Source: AC-32 sp963766375
GTDB taxonomy: Bacteria; Actinomycetota; Thermoleophilia; Gaiellales; Gaiellaceae
Reading direction: 5' to 3'
Assembly: GCA_963766375.1 (NCBI GenBank)
Contig: CAVXZG010000001.1
Coordinates: 7,957 to 71,956, forward strand
DNA: 64,000 nucleotides
Shown here: in pieces, positions 33,311-42,792 of the stretch
Position numbering within the stretch: the stretch's first letter is position 1
How the letters are laid out: every line of letters starts with the position of its first letter
Made by a program: the position numbers and the translations under genes
Notes under the pieces: generated by a model
What the model was told of the DNA's origin: nothing
The model's input: only the letters and a program-made list of their open reading frames with translations
Database searches by the model: none

Positions 33311-34188
33311 TGGCGATCATCGTCGACAACGACACGCGGCTCGTCGTCCAGGGCGCCACCGGGCGCGAAGGCTCCTTTCACACGCTGCGCAACCGCGACT
33401 ACGGCACGAACGTCGTCGCCGGCGTCACTCCCGGTAAGGGGGGCGTCGACCTCCAGGGGGTCCCGATCTTCGACACCGTCGCCGAGGCCGTCGAGCAGGC
33501 CGGCGCAAACACGGCGATGGTCTTCGTCCCGGCCCGGTTCGCCACGGATGCGATCTACGAGTCCGTGGACGCGGGGATCGAGACCGTCATCTGCATCGCG
33601 GAGGGCCTCGCGGCGCACGACATGCTGCGGATCTACAACTACATCCGGCCCAAGGGGATCACGATGCTCGGCCCGAACTGTCCCGGCGCTCTCTCGCCCG
33701 GCAAGGCCAACGTCGGGATCATCCCGGCCGAGATCTTCCGCGAGGGGCCGATCGGCGTCGTCTCGCGCTCAGGCACGCTGACCTACCAGATCGGCCACGA
33801 GCTCACTCAGCGCGGGCTCGGCAACTCGACGATCGTCGGGATCGGCGGCGACCCGGTCGTGGGTTCGTCCTTCATCGACGTCCTCGCGCGCTTCGAGGCC
33901 GACGACGAGACCGAGGTGATCGTCATGGTCGGCGAGATCGGCGGCGACGAGGAGGAGAAGGCGGCCGCGTTCATCGAGGCCGAGGTGACGAAGCCGGTGG
34001 TCGCCTACATCGCGGGCTTCACCGCGCCGCCGGGGAAGACCATGGGCCACGCGGGCGCGATCATCTCCGGCTCGTCCGGCACGGCCCAGGCAAAAAAGGA
34101 AGCGCTCGAAGAGCGAGGCGTCCGGGTCGGGACGACGCCGACCGAGGTTGCGGAGCTCGCGGCGGAAGTGGCTGCCGCACGCGCTTGA
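33310..34188 (+). CDS. sucD: Succinate--CoA ligase alpha subunit
   Basis: 292 residues from GTG 33310, where the protein begins MAIIVDNDTRLVVQGATGREGSF; the longer upstream reading overlaps the methyltransferase in another frame. CoA-binding GATGREG, GPNCPGALSPG, SRSGTLTYQ and the phosphohistidine H247 in TMGHAGAI are present. Partner of SucC. Confidence 0.96.
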   Translation: MAIIVDNDTRLVVQGATGREGSFHTLRNRDYGTNVVAGVTPGKGGVDLQGVPIFDTVAEAVEQAGANTAMVFVPARFATDAIYESVDAGIETVICIAEGLAAHDMLRIYNYIRPKGITMLGPNCPGALSPGKANVGIIPAEIFREGPIGVVSRSGTLTYQIGHELTQRGLGNSTIVGIGGDPVVGSSFIDVLARFEADDETEVIVMVGEIGGDEEEKAAAFIEAEVTKPVVAYIAGFTAPPGKTMGHAGAIISGSSGTAQAKKEALEERGVRVGTTPTEVAELAAEVAAARA

Positions 34189-34191
34189 AGG

Positions 34192-35828
34192 TCAGCTGAT
34201 CCTGACGGAGGCGCAGGTGAGCGCGCTGTGGTTTCCGGCGCGGTCGCTGGCGCGCACGCAGAAGCGGTACGAGCCCCGAATGCGCGGAGCGCGCCAGGCA
34301 ATCCAGTAGACGACCGCATTGTCGGTCGGCCGCAGCGGGCGGGTAAGCCGCCGTAGCACGCGACTGCGGCGGAAGATCGTGAGCTTCTCGGTCGTCTCGC
34401 CCTTGTCGTCGCGCACTCGGTAGCGGAGCCGGACGAACGTTCCGTGCCGGCCGCGGCTGGCGTAAACGCGAACCGCGGGCGCCGTGGTGTCCCGGGCCGG
34501 CGGCGGAGGGGGTGGCGGCGGTGGAGGCGGCGGCGGGGGTGGCGGTGGCGGAGGGGGCGGCGGGGGCAAGGGCGGCACGGCAGCCGTGAGCGCGCGCTGG
34601 ACGTTGATCCGTCCGTAGCCGTAGTCCTGGTCCCACGTGCAGCCGGAGCAGGTGCCGACCGGGGCAGGCACGTACGGGCCCGGCCCGAGCTTGTCCGAGT
34701 TCTCGGCCAGCATCTGCCGCACCTGGCCGACCGTCGCCTCGGGATGCTCGCTCCGGATCAGCCCGGCAAGAGCCGTGACCATGGGAGCCGCCATCGAGGT
34801 CCCGCTGAGGGTGCAGTAGCCGAGGGGGTCGGTGAGCTCGCAGTCGTACGGAGAGAAGGCCTCGGGGTAGGTCGAGAGGAGGTTGACGCCCGGCGCCGAC
34901 ACGAAGACATTCGGGCTGCCGTAGTTCGAGAAGGATGCGGGCAGATCGGTCTTGTCCGTGGCTGCGACTCCGACCACGCCGGGACAGGAGGCTGGATAGA
35001 ACCGCGAGGCCACCGCGTCGTTTCCGGCGGCGGCGATCACGACCGAGTGGTAGGAGCTCATCGCGAGCTCGACCGCGTTGCAGAGCGTGATCGGCACCCC
35101 TGCTGGGCTGTAGGCGCCGAGGCTGAGGTTGATCGCCTTCGCACCGTGACTTGCAGCCCACGCGATGCCGTTCGCGACATCCGAGAGGGCCGCCCCGGAG
35201 CCGCTGTTGTCGAACACGCGCACGACAATCAGCGATGAGGCAAAGGACAGGCCGGCGACGCCGACGCTGTTGTCGGTCGCAGCTCCGGCGATCCCGGACA
35301 CGTGGGTTCCGTGGCCGTCGCCGTCGGTGGGGATTCCGGCGGTGCAAGTGGACCCGAGACAGGTTGCGCTCGAGGTCGAGATACGCCCCTGGAGGTCGGG
35401 GTGTGTTCCGTCCACGCCTGTGTCGACGATCCCGACAGCGCCGAACGGAGAAGGCGCGAAGGTCCCGGGAAAGAGCGACCAGCCAGCGGGGGCGGCGATC
35501 GTGCTCAGCGCCCATTGCGAGGCGTAGTAGGTGTCGTCAGGGTTGAGATCGAGCAGGTGCAGGCGCAGGTTCGGCTCCGCGTACGCCACGTCGTCGCGCG
35601 AGCGGTAATCCGCAAGCGCCTGAGCGGTCGTCTCTCCCGGGGCGAGCCGAACGACCGAGACGCGGCCGACGATGTCGCGAACGAAGTGGTCGCCTGCGGC
35701 CGCGACTTCGCAGGCGCACTAGCCGGTCGCGTGAACTTGACGAGGATCGTCGGGTCTGCCGAGGCGGTCGCAGGGGCCGCGCAGACGAGCGCGAGCAGAG
35801 AGACAAAGGCGGCGCGGCGCAGACCCAC
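34192..35828 (-). CDS. Secreted subtilisin-like serine protease (frameshift)
   Basis: GTG 35828. Signal peptide (RRAAFVSLLALVCAAPATASA) and the first prodomain strand TILVKFTRP are in one frame. The rest of the prodomain (VGRVSVVRLAPGETTAQAL) and mature protein are in another; one missing base near 35700 restores frame. Catalytic residues: Asp in VDTGVDGTHPD, His in GDGHGTHVSG, Asn in AAAGND, Ser in LSGTSMAAP. A tract of about 27 prolines then links to a C-terminal beta-sandwich with cysteines (SYRFCVRASDRAGNHSALTC). Extracellular peptidase of family S8. Confidence 0.9.
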
Positions 35829-35898
35829 ACATTCATCGTCGGCACCAAAGTCAACTTCCTCCTCACCCTTTTGCGGGATAGGGTCGGGAGGCGGTCCC

Positions 35899-35904
35899 TA
35901 GACT
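35899..35904 (+). promoter_or_regulatory. -10 hexamer, aminotransferase gene
   Basis: TAGACT, 7 bases, then GTG 35912; identical box and spacing to the CBS gene at 63553. Confidence 0.55.
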
Positions 35905-35911
35905 GACCGCC

Positions 35912-36992
35912 GTGGAGACGATCTCCTTCGCCCGCGGCATCCCGGCGCCCGAGTGCCTGCCCGTGGCGGAGCTCGCGGACTGCGCCAAGGCGGCGCTCGA
36001 ACGGGACGGGCTCGTTGCGCTCTCGTATGGGAGCACGCTCGGTTACGGCCCCTTGCGCGAGTGGATCGCGGAGCGACACGGCGTCGAACCAGAGCGCGTG
36101 CTCGTGACCAACGGCTCGCTGCAGGCTTTCCATTTCGTGCTCGAGTCTCTTGGGGGCCGTGTGATCGTCGAACGACCAACTTACGACCGCCCGAGAAAGA
36201 TCCTCCTTGCGGCCGGCGCCGAGTTCGACGAGGTGCGGGTGGACGACGACGGCCTCGACGTCGATGAGCTCGAGCGGGTGCTCAGCGAGCGGGCCGAAGC
36301 CGTCGTTCGTGTACACGATCCCGACCTTTCAGAACCCGACCGGCTCGACGCTGAGCGAGGAGCGACGCCGGCGGCTCGCGCAACTCGCAAGCGATCGCTC
36401 GGTGGCCATCCTGGAAGACGATCCCTACGGCCTCGTCCGCTTCGACGGCGAATCGCTGCCGAGCCTGTTCGAGCTCGAGGGGGGCAGGAACGTGATGTAC
36501 AGCTCGTCGTTCTCGAAGACGATTGCCCCTGGGCTGCGGGTTGGGTACGCGATCGTGCCGGCCGCGCTTGGCCCCGAGCTCGAGGAGCTCGCCGCCTCGA
36601 CGTACATCACGCCCGCGCTGCTGGCTCAGGCGACGGTCTTCGAGTTCCTTCGTCGTGGGCTCTTCGAGCCGAACCTGGAGCGCGTGCGCGGGCTGCTGCG
36701 AAGGCGCCGCGACGCGATGCTGGACGCCCTCGAGCGCGAGCTCGCCGGGCGCGCCCGCTGGAACCGGCCGGAGGGCGGCTACTTCCTCTGGCTCGAGCTG
36801 CCGGGCACCGTCGACGCGGCGGAGCTGCTCATCCGCGCGGCAGGGGCCGGGGTCACGTTCGTTCCCGGCGAGGACTTCGGCGGCCCTCCGGCTTCCGCGC
36901 GGCTCGCCTTCAGCTTCGTCTCGCCGGAGGAGATCGACGAAGGCGTGCGGCGCTTGGCGGCGCTAGTGACGGCGGCGCCGGCGGCGGTGTAG
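35912..36992 (+). CDS. PLP aminotransferase of the MocR/2-aminoadipate type (frameshift)
   Basis: About 360 residues. The N-terminal half (ISFARGIPAPECLPVAELA, LSYGSTLGYGPLREWIAER, VTNGSLQAFHFVLE) is in the first frame. The second half is one base on: FVYTIPTFQNPTGSTLS, ILEDDPYGLVRFDG and the PLP-lysine motif SSSFSKTIAPGLRVGY. The break is at about 36303-36312. Fold type I aminotransferase related to LysN/AroH and to the C-terminal half of MocR, without the DNA-binding domain. Substrate unknown. The 3' end overlaps the next gene, on the other strand, by 30 bases. Confidence 0.87.
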
Positions 36993-37274
36993 CTGCGAGA
37001 GGAGCACGCCGAGCAGCATCCCGAGCGCGATGCTGAGGAGGATCAACCAGATCAGCGAGACACGCGCGGTCGCGAGCACGAAGTGCAGGTTGATGTGCTT
37101 GTTGTTCTCGAGCACGAACGCGATCCCGTACGCGATCACGAGGCCGATGGTGATGATCGTCAGGTAGAGACGAGGCTGCCACTCACGCAGCGGCTCTTCG
37201 GACGCCTCCTGCTCCGGCTCGACCTGGGGCTCAGGCTCGGATTCCTCGGGAGGCCTGTGGTCCTCAGGCTCCAT
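36963..37274 (-). CDS. LapA/DUF1049 family small membrane protein
   Basis: 103 residues. An acidic N-terminal cytoplasmic segment rich in Glu/Pro, two membrane helices (LYLTIITIGLVIAYGIAFVL and RVSLIWLILLSIALGMLLGV) separated by the ENNKHINLHFVLA loop, and a polyarginine C-terminus. The ENN-x-FVLA loop and two helices are typical of DUF1049. Homologues in Proteobacteria act in lipopolysaccharide assembly; that role cannot be assumed here. Confidence 0.8.
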   Translation of the reverse strand: MEPEDHRPPEESEPEPQVEPEQEASEEPLREWQPRLYLTIITIGLVIAYGIAFVLENNKHINLHFVLATARVSLIWLILLSIALGMLLGVLLSQLHRRRRRRH

Positions 37275-37283
37275 GGCCGCCCT

Positions 37284-37289
37284 AGTCTA
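37284..37289 (-). promoter_or_regulatory. -10 hexamer, LapA-like gene
   Basis: TAGACT on the minus strand, 9 bases before ATG 37274. Confidence 0.4.
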
Positions 37290-37472
37290 GGCGGCAGACT
37301 GGCCGGCCAACGGCGCGAGCGGCCGCGGCACCAAGCGCGGCTGTCGCGGCGGGACGAGCGAGCCACGGCTCTGGGCTCGGAAGGTCGGGCACGGAGCTTC
37401 CAGCACGAGCGCGCAGAGACCGGCACGGTGAAAATAGCAATCTTCGCACGTTGGTTTGATCAGTTTGCTCAT
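37287..37472 (-). CDS. 61-residue four-cysteine protein
   Basis: ATG 37472 chosen because AGAGGAG lies upstream and a promoter (37516-37543) fits; a longer frame exists but is unconserved. Cysteines at C-x2-C-x7-C-x7-C (KPTCEDCYFHRAGLCALVLE, then APCPTF) could hold zinc or an Fe-S cluster. The rest is a basic, proline-rich tail. I believe similar cysteine-rich small proteins occur in Actinobacteria, without known function. Confidence 0.6.
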   Translation of the reverse strand: MSKLIKPTCEDCYFHRAGLCALVLEAPCPTFRAQSRGSLVPPRQPRLVPRPLAPLAGQSAA

Positions 37473-37515
37473 ACCCCAGTTTGCTCCTCTAAGTCGCCTG
37501 CCCGAACAAGGCGTG

Positions 37516-37543
37516 ATGATAGGTGCCACGGCCGCTGAATCAA
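37516..37543 (-). promoter_or_regulatory. Promoter of the four-cysteine protein
   Basis: Minus strand TTGATT (37543-37538), 16 bases, TATCAT (37521-37516), start expected near 37509, leader ~37 bases. Among the best consensus matches in the window. Confidence 0.55.
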
Positions 37544-37566
37544 GACTTGTCTGTGGAGAAAACATT

Positions 37567-37592
37567 GCAATTTCCGGCGCTTTCAAAATTGC
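37567..37592 (-). terminator. Possible terminator after the PDZ protease gene
   Basis: AT-rich inverted repeat GCAATTT/AAATTGC with a 12-base loop, followed on the minus strand by AATGTTTTCT. It begins 18 bases after the protease stop. The T-run is short, so efficiency is unclear. Confidence 0.4.
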
Positions 37593-37609
37593 CGAAAACT
37601 ACGTGTTCT

Positions 37610-38611
37610 TCAAGCTTTCGGCGCGAACGTTGCCAGCGCCTGCAACGCCTGTTGAAAGTTCTTCACAGGCACGATCGGGAGGTCTTGCGCATAGCGTCTC
37701 GCCTCCCGAGCGTTGTCCCCGGCCGGGACGAGAAAGACGTCCACACCCGCTTCGCGCGCGCCGAGCGTTTTTTGCTTCACCCCGCCGATGGGACCGACCG
37801 CCCCGTTGAGAGCGAGCTCGCCGGTCGCGGCGACCTTCTTCCCGTGCGTCACGTTGCGGCCGAGCTCCTGGAGGATGTCGAGCGCGAAGGCGAGGCCCGC
37901 GGACGGGCCTCCAACTCCGCCGGCGTCGAACTTGATCGATACCGGCAGCTTGACCGTGAGGTCGTCGCTCGCGGTGACGCCGATGATCGCCCGCTTCTCG
38001 TCCTGAGGGTCGGCCACGGTCTTGATCGTCGCCTCCCGCACCTTTCCTCCTCGGCGAAAGCCAAGCGTGACCGCGGCCCCGGGACGCTTGGCCGCGAGAG
38101 CGGTACGCAGTGCGAGGACCGAGGCGACCTTGCGCCCGTTCACCGAGACGATCACGTCACCAGGTTGGATCACGTCGGCCGCAGGCGCATTCTTTGTGAC
38201 GAGCAGGACGGTCACCCCGCCGCTGCGCGCGTCCACCTTGTAGCCGAGATGGCTGAGGGCGACGACGGAGGCAATCTTCTGCGAGTCGGTCATGTCGAGC
38301 TGGCCCAGGCGCCGCTCGAGGGTCTGTGGGATGGGGGGCGCGGGAACGAGGTCCGAGCCGTCGGCACGAGTCCACGGGATGAGCCGCTCGAGGAGGCGAG
38401 CCGGCCGCTCGCGGACGTCCACGAAATAGATCGGGCCGGGCTTGCCGCCCGGCTTCTCCCCGGGCACGCGGATCACCGCGTCGACGGGATGCGCCGGATC
38501 CACGAGCAGTAGGTCGTAGCCGTTCGCAGGCGCGAGCCAGAGCACGAACGCCGCCGCGCCCAACAAGAAGAGCCCAGCCGTGGCCAGGCGCGCCGGCGAG
38601 AACCACCGCAT
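37610..38611 (-). CDS. Membrane-anchored PDZ / Lon-type (S16) protease
   Basis: 333 residues from ATG 38611; this start has TATCCT 7 bases upstream, while the GTG at 38671 has its -10-like box directly abutting it. One N-terminal membrane helix (ATAGLFLLGAAAFVLWLA), a PDZ domain (NAPAADVIQPGDVIVSVNG), then an S16 domain with Ser in GGPSAGLAFALDIL and Lys in VGPIGGVKQKTLGA, the Ser-Lys dyad. Like Bacillus YlbL and its actinobacterial relatives. Probably cleaves exported or membrane proteins. Confidence 0.9.
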   Translation of the reverse strand: MRWFSPARLATAGLFLLGAAAFVLWLAPANGYDLLLVDPAHPVDAVIRVPGEKPGGKPGPIYFVDVRERPARLLERLIPWTRADGSDLVPAPPIPQTLERRLGQLDMTDSQKIASVVALSHLGYKVDARSGGVTVLLVTKNAPAADVIQPGDVIVSVNGRKVASVLALRTALAAKRPGAAVTLGFRRGGKVREATIKTVADPQDEKRAIIGVTASDDLTVKLPVSIKFDAGGVGGPSAGLAFALDILQELGRNVTHGKKVAATGELALNGAVGPIGGVKQKTLGAREAGVDVFLVPAGDNAREARRYAQDLPIVPVKNFQQALQALATFAPKA

Positions 38612-38618
38612 CAGGCCG

Positions 38619-38624
38619 AGGATA
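38619..38624 (-). promoter_or_regulatory. -10 hexamer, PDZ protease gene
   Basis: TATCCT on the minus strand, 7 bases before ATG 38611; decides the start codon of this gene. Confidence 0.45.
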
Positions 38625-38695
38625 CGTTTAGTAGGAGGGCTTGGCGGAACCTCGCTCGACTCCGAGGGCACAGACTAGGTTTCGGCAAGCCCTCT

Positions 38696-39439
38696 TTACA
38701 GAAGGAAGCGCGTGAGGCCGCCGTCGACCGGGATGACCGCGCCGGTGACGTAGCCGGCCGCGTCGGAGGCGAGGAAGCAGACGACCTCCGCCACCTCGCG
38801 CGGCTGCCCGAATCGGCGGAGCGGGATCCTTTCGAGTTCCTCGACCCGGGGCTTCCCGGCGAAGGCCTCTGCCAGCCGCTCGGTCTCGATGCGACCAGGC
38901 GCGATCGAGTTGACCGTGATCTTCTTCGGGCCGATCTCGCGCGCGAGCGTCTTGGCCCACCCGATCACGCCGGGGCGCACGGCGTTCGAGAGGGCGAGGT
39001 TGTCGATCGGCTCGCGCACCGAGCTCGATTCGATGTTGATCACGCGTCCGCGGCCGCTCCGCTCGAGCTGGGGTAGGCACAGGGTGGTGAGTCGGATCGC
39101 CGAGAGCAGCAGCAGCTCCACGGCCGCTTCCACCTGGTCGTCCGTGAGACCGACGGCAGGTGTTCGCGGCGGGCCGCCGCTGTTGTTCACGAGGATGTCG
39201 ATCCCGCCGAAAGCCTCGAGCGTGCGGTCGACGAGGCGCTTGAGGTCGGCCGGGTTCGTGACGTCGCCTCGCACGGCGAGAGCGCCGAGCCTCTCGGCCT
39301 CGCGCTGGAGCAGATCTCGCCTACGGGCGAACATGGCCACGTTCGCGCCCTCACCGGCCAGGGACTCGGCGATCGCGAGCCCGATCCCGGAGGACGCACC
39401 GCAGACGATCGCCGTGCGGCCGCTCAGCCCGAGATCCAC
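38696..39439 (-). CDS. Divergent short-chain dehydrogenase/reductase
   Basis: 247 residues from GTG 39439 (an upstream start at 39496 adds unconserved residues). NAD(P)-binding GASSGIGLAIAESL, VRGDVTNPADL, ILVNNSGG, the catalytic serine region VINIESSSV, and C-terminal GYVTGAVIPVDGG. At the active site the classical YxxxK is replaced by LSNAVRPGVIGWAKTLA, so Tyr and Lys are missing, a known divergent SDR branch. Substrate unknown; oxidoreductase activity uncertain. Confidence 0.85.
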   Translation of the reverse strand: MDLGLSGRTAIVCGASSGIGLAIAESLAGEGANVAMFARRRDLLQREAERLGALAVRGDVTNPADLKRLVDRTLEAFGGIDILVNNSGGPPRTPAVGLTDDQVEAAVELLLLSAIRLTTLCLPQLERSGRGRVINIESSSVREPIDNLALSNAVRPGVIGWAKTLAREIGPKKITVNSIAPGRIETERLAEAFAGKPRVEELERIPLRRFGQPREVAEVVCFLASDAAGYVTGAVIPVDGGLTRFLL

Positions 39440-39589
39440 GCCGCCCCCGTAGATATGCACACGCGCGTCCCCACCCGGGTGGGGAAGGAAGACCACCCGC
39501 CACCCGCCGTCAGCGTACGGGCCAAGGTCGCGCGTGTCTTCGTCGCAGGTGTGCCGAGTCTGTGCCGGTTGGTCGGCACCGTCATCGGC

Positions 39590-40519
39590 CTACGCGGCGC
39601 TGCCGAGCACGCCCACGACCTCGCGGACGGCCTCGGCCGAAGCGTTCAGGGCCTCCCGCTCCTCGTCGCCGAGCTCGAGCTCGAGGATCTCCTGGATGCC
39701 GCCGGCACCCAATTTGACCGGCACGCCCATGTAGAGGCCCTCGATCCCGTATTCGCCCTCGAGGTAGGCCGTGCATGGAAGCACGCGGTGCTCGTCGAGC
39801 ATGACCGCGTCAACCATTTGGGCGGCCGCTGCACCCGGCGCGTACCACGCTGAGGTGCCGAGGAGCTTGACCAGCTCGCCCCCGCCCTTCGCCGTCCGCT
39901 CGACCATCGCCTGGATGCGCTCATCCGAGACGAGCTTGCGCAGCGGGACGCCGCCCACGCTGGTTGCCGAGACCACTGGCACCATCTGGTCGCCGTGGCC
40001 GCCGAGGACCATCGCGGTCACGTCCTTGACCGACGCTCCCGTCTCCAAGGCGATGAACGTCGAGAAGCGGGCCGTGTCCAGGATCCCGGCCATCCCGAAG
40101 ACGCGTTCCTTGGGCCACCCGGAGACGTTCTTCGCCACATGGCACATCGCGTCGAGCGGATTGGAGACCACGATCAGGACCGCGTCCGGGTTCTGCGCCA
40201 CGATCGCCTCGGTCACCGAGCCGACGATCTTCTCGTTCGTCGACACCAGGTCGTCTCGGCTCATGTCGCCTGTGCGGGGGACTCCGGCGGTGATGACGAC
40301 GACCTCGGAGCCGGCCGTTTCCTCGTAGCCGTTCGAGCCGACGACGGTCGGCTCGAATCCGAGCACCGCGCCCATCTGGTTGATGTCGAGGGCCTTCCCT
40401 TGCGGCAGGTTCTCTTTGATGTCGACGAGCACGACCTCCGCGTAGTCGCGCGTAGCGAGCACCTGGGCGCAGGTCGCGCCGACGTTGCCGGCGCCCACCA
40501 CGGTGACCTTGCGTCTCAT
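39590..40519 (-). CDS. mdh: Malate dehydrogenase (LDH-like type)
   Basis: 309 residues from ATG 40519, ATGA overlap with icd. Rossmann VTVVGAGNVGATCAQVLA, DIKENLPQGKALDI, ITAGVPRTGDMSRDDL (substrate arginines), VVSNPLDAM, GMAGILDTARFSTF and the catalytic histidine in LGGHGDQMVPV. The GVPR-(x)4-SRDDL loop marks malate specificity over lactate. TCA cycle, co-transcribed with icd. Confidence 0.95.
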   Translation of the reverse strand: MRRKVTVVGAGNVGATCAQVLATRDYAEVVLVDIKENLPQGKALDINQMGAVLGFEPTVVGSNGYEETAGSEVVVITAGVPRTGDMSRDDLVSTNEKIVGSVTEAIVAQNPDAVLIVVSNPLDAMCHVAKNVSGWPKERVFGMAGILDTARFSTFIALETGASVKDVTAMVLGGHGDQMVPVVSATSVGGVPLRKLVSDERIQAMVERTAKGGGELVKLLGTSAWYAPGAAAAQMVDAVMLDEHRVLPCTAYLEGEYGIEGLYMGVPVKLGAGGIQEILELELGDEEREALNASAEAVREVVGVLGSAA

Positions 40520-41605
40520 ACCCGCGCTCCCATCGCGTCGATGATCGCGTCTGCCACCTCGCTCGTCCCGACCGCGGTCGGGTCGTCGCGTGAAGGCTTC
40601 ATGTCGTACGTGACCTGATCCCCTGCGCGGATCACCTCGGCGATCGCGCGCTCGAGCCTGTCGGCGGCCTCGGTCTCCTCGAGATGGCGGAGCATCAGCA
40701 TCCCGGAGAGCATCATCGCCATCGGGTTGACCTTGTTCTGGCCGGCGTACTTGGGCGCCGAGCCGTGCGTCGGCTCGAAGACGGCGGCGTGCGTCCCGAA
40801 GTTCGCCCCAGGCGCCAACCCGAGACCCCCGACGAGCCCGGCCGCCAGGTCGGAGACGATGTCGCCGTAGAGGTTCGGTAGCACGAGCACGTCGTACTCC
40901 TCGGGCCGCTGGACGAGCTGCATGCAGAGGTTGTCCACGATCCGGTCCTCGAACCCGATGTCGGAGTTCTCCTCCGCCACCTCCCGCGCCACCCGTAGGA
41001 AGAGGCCGTCCGAGAACTTCATGATGTTCGCCTTGTGCACGGCGGTCACCTTGCTGCGGCCGTTGCGGCGCGCGTAGTCGAAGGCGAACTGGACAATCCG
41101 GCGGCTGCCCTCGACGGACAGCGGCTTGATCGAGATGCCGGACCCGGCCGGCACCTGGCCGCCGTGCGCAGCGAGCCAGTCGCACAGCTCCTGCGGCATG
41201 CGCGGTCCCTTCCTCGAATTCGATCCCCGCGTAGAGGTCCTCGGTCGCCTCGCGCACGATGATCAGGTCGACGTTCTCGTATCGCGAGCGCACGCCCTCG
41301 TAGCTCTTGCACGGCCGAACCTGGCCGTAGAGGTCGAGCGTCTTGCGCAGGGTCACGTTGACGGAGCGGAAGCCGCCGCCGACCGGTGTCGTGATCGGGC
41401 CCTTGAGCGCGACGCCGGTGCGCTTGATCGAGTCCAGCACCTGGTCGGGCAGCGGGTTGCCGCCGTAGGCCTCCATGACGTCGGCCCCGGCCTCCTGCAC
41501 GTCCCAGTCGAAGCCGACGCCGGTGGCCTCGAGCACGCGTCGCGTCGCCTCCGCCAGTTCCGGGCCGGTGCCGTCCCCGGGGATCAAGGTCACCTCGTGC
41601 GCCAC
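40516..41605 (-). CDS. icd: Isocitrate dehydrogenase, NAD-type family (frameshift)
   Basis: About 362 residues from GTG 41605. N-terminal VTLIPGDGTGPELAEATRRV, KGPITTPVGGGFRSVNVTLR and VRPCKSYEG are in one frame. From ELCDWLAAHGG on the next frame carries VTAVHKANIMKFSDGLFL, DNLCMQLVQRPEEYDVLV, NLYGDIVSDLAAGLVGG and FEPTHGSAPKYAG. One extra C near 41197-41202 explains the break. The SVNVTLRK...YGQVRPC pattern fits NAD-dependent IDH of the IDH3-like type better than isopropylmalate dehydrogenase. Neighbours mdh and citrate synthase agree. Confidence 0.9.
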
Positions 41606-41613
41606 GGCGCAGG

Positions 41614-41619
41614 ACTCTA
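41614..41619 (-). promoter_or_regulatory. -10 hexamer, icd-mdh
   Basis: TAGAGT on the minus strand, 8 bases before GTG 41605. Confidence 0.5.
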
Positions 41620-41675
41620 GCGAAGCAGCCGTCCCCGGCCTCTCGGGTCGGCATCGCAGGCCGCGCCTTCCCCTG

Positions 41676-41681
41676 TAGATT
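41676..41681 (+). promoter_or_regulatory. -10 hexamer, citrate synthase
   Basis: TAGATT, 7 bases, then GTG 41689. Together with the icd promoter it makes the 83-base gap a divergent TCA-cycle control region. Confidence 0.5.
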
Positions 41682-41688
41682 TCCGGCC

Positions 41689-42792
41689 GTGAACGAGTTC
41701 AAGCCGGGGCTCGAAGGGGTCGTTGCCTTCCAGACGGAGATCGCAGAGCCCGACCGGGAGGGCGGTGCGCTGCGTTACCGCGGCGTGGACATCGAGGAGC
41801 TCGTCGGCAGCTACCACTACGAGCAGGTCTGGGGCCTCCTCGTGGACGAGAGCTTCGACCCCGGAATGCCAGATCCGGAGCCGTACGAGCCCAAGCACCT
41901 GAGCGGCAACGCGCCCTCGGACCTGCAGGCGGAGACGGCGCGGCTCTCGAGCGAGTGGTCGCTGAAGAAGCTCGTCGACATCTCGGCGGAGGAGGTGCGG
42001 GACGACCTCGCGCGGCTCTCTCCGGAGATGATCGCAATCGTCGCCGAGTCCGCCCGCGTCGCGGACGGCCACACCGATCGGGTGCCGGAGGACGTTGTCG
42101 CCCAGGGCGAGACCGCCGCTGAGAGATTTCTGCTCCGCTGGCGCGGGGAGGCCGACCCGAAGCACGTCAAGGCGATCGACACCTACTGGATCTGCACGGC
42201 CGAGCACGGTCTCAACGCCTCGACCTTCACGGCGCGGATCGTCGCGTCCACCGGCGCCGATACTGGCGCGGCGATGTCGGCCGCAGTTGGCGCTCTCTCA
42301 GGGCCGCTGCACGGCGGCGCGCCGGCGCGCGTGCTGCCGATGCTCGACGAGGTGGCGCGCACCAACGATCCCGAGGGCTACGTGAGGAGCCTGCTGGAGC
42401 GGCACCAGCGGATCATGGGCTTCGGCCATCGCGTCTACCGCGCCGAGGACCCGCGGGCACGGTTGCTGCGAAAAACCGCGCAGGAGCTCGAGTCACCTCG
42501 CTTCGAGGTCGCCGAGGAGCTCGAGCGCGTGGCGCTCGCGGCGCTGCGCGAGTACAAGCCCGACCGGCCGCTCGAGACGAACGTCGAGTTCTGGTCGGCG
42601 GTCGTGCTCGATGTCGCGAAGATCCCGCACGACCTGACCCCTGCGATGTTCGCCTGTGCGCGGGTCGCCGGCTGGTCGGCGCACATCCTCGAAGAGAAGC
42701 GCACCGGCCGCCTGATCAGGCCGTCGGCGCAGTATGTGGGCCCTGCGGCGCGGCCGGCCTCAGCAGTCGACGGAGCTCCAGTCCCGACTTGA
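41689..42792 (+). CDS. gltA: Citrate synthase
   Basis: 367 residues, the short type II-like form common in Gram-positives (CitA/CitZ). N-terminal LRYRGVDIEELV, active-site histidines H208 (SGPLHGGAP) and H247 (GFGHRVYR), and the C-terminal TNVEFWSAVVLD with IPHDLTPAMFACARVAGW. Condenses oxaloacetate and acetyl-CoA. A 2-methylcitrate synthase role is possible given the carboxylase genes nearby, but divergence from icd-mdh supports citrate synthase. Confidence 0.93.
   Translation: MNEFKPGLEGVVAFQTEIAEPDREGGALRYRGVDIEELVGSYHYEQVWGLLVDESFDPGMPDPEPYEPKHLSGNAPSDLQAETARLSSEWSLKKLVDISAEEVRDDLARLSPEMIAIVAESARVADGHTDRVPEDVVAQGETAAERFLLRWRGEADPKHVKAIDTYWICTAEHGLNASTFTARIVASTGADTGAAMSAAVGALSGPLHGGAPARVLPMLDEVARTNDPEGYVRSLLERHQRIMGFGHRVYRAEDPRARLLRKTAQELESPRFEVAEELERVALAALREYKPDRPLETNVEFWSAVVLDVAKIPHDLTPAMFACARVAGWSAHILEEKRTGRLIRPSAQYVGPAARPASAVDGAPVPT

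Noticed and set aside
36963..36992. Truncated aminotransferase due to overlap with the LapA-like gene
   Set aside because: The C-terminus reaches the usual family end; a 30-base convergent overlap is tolerable.
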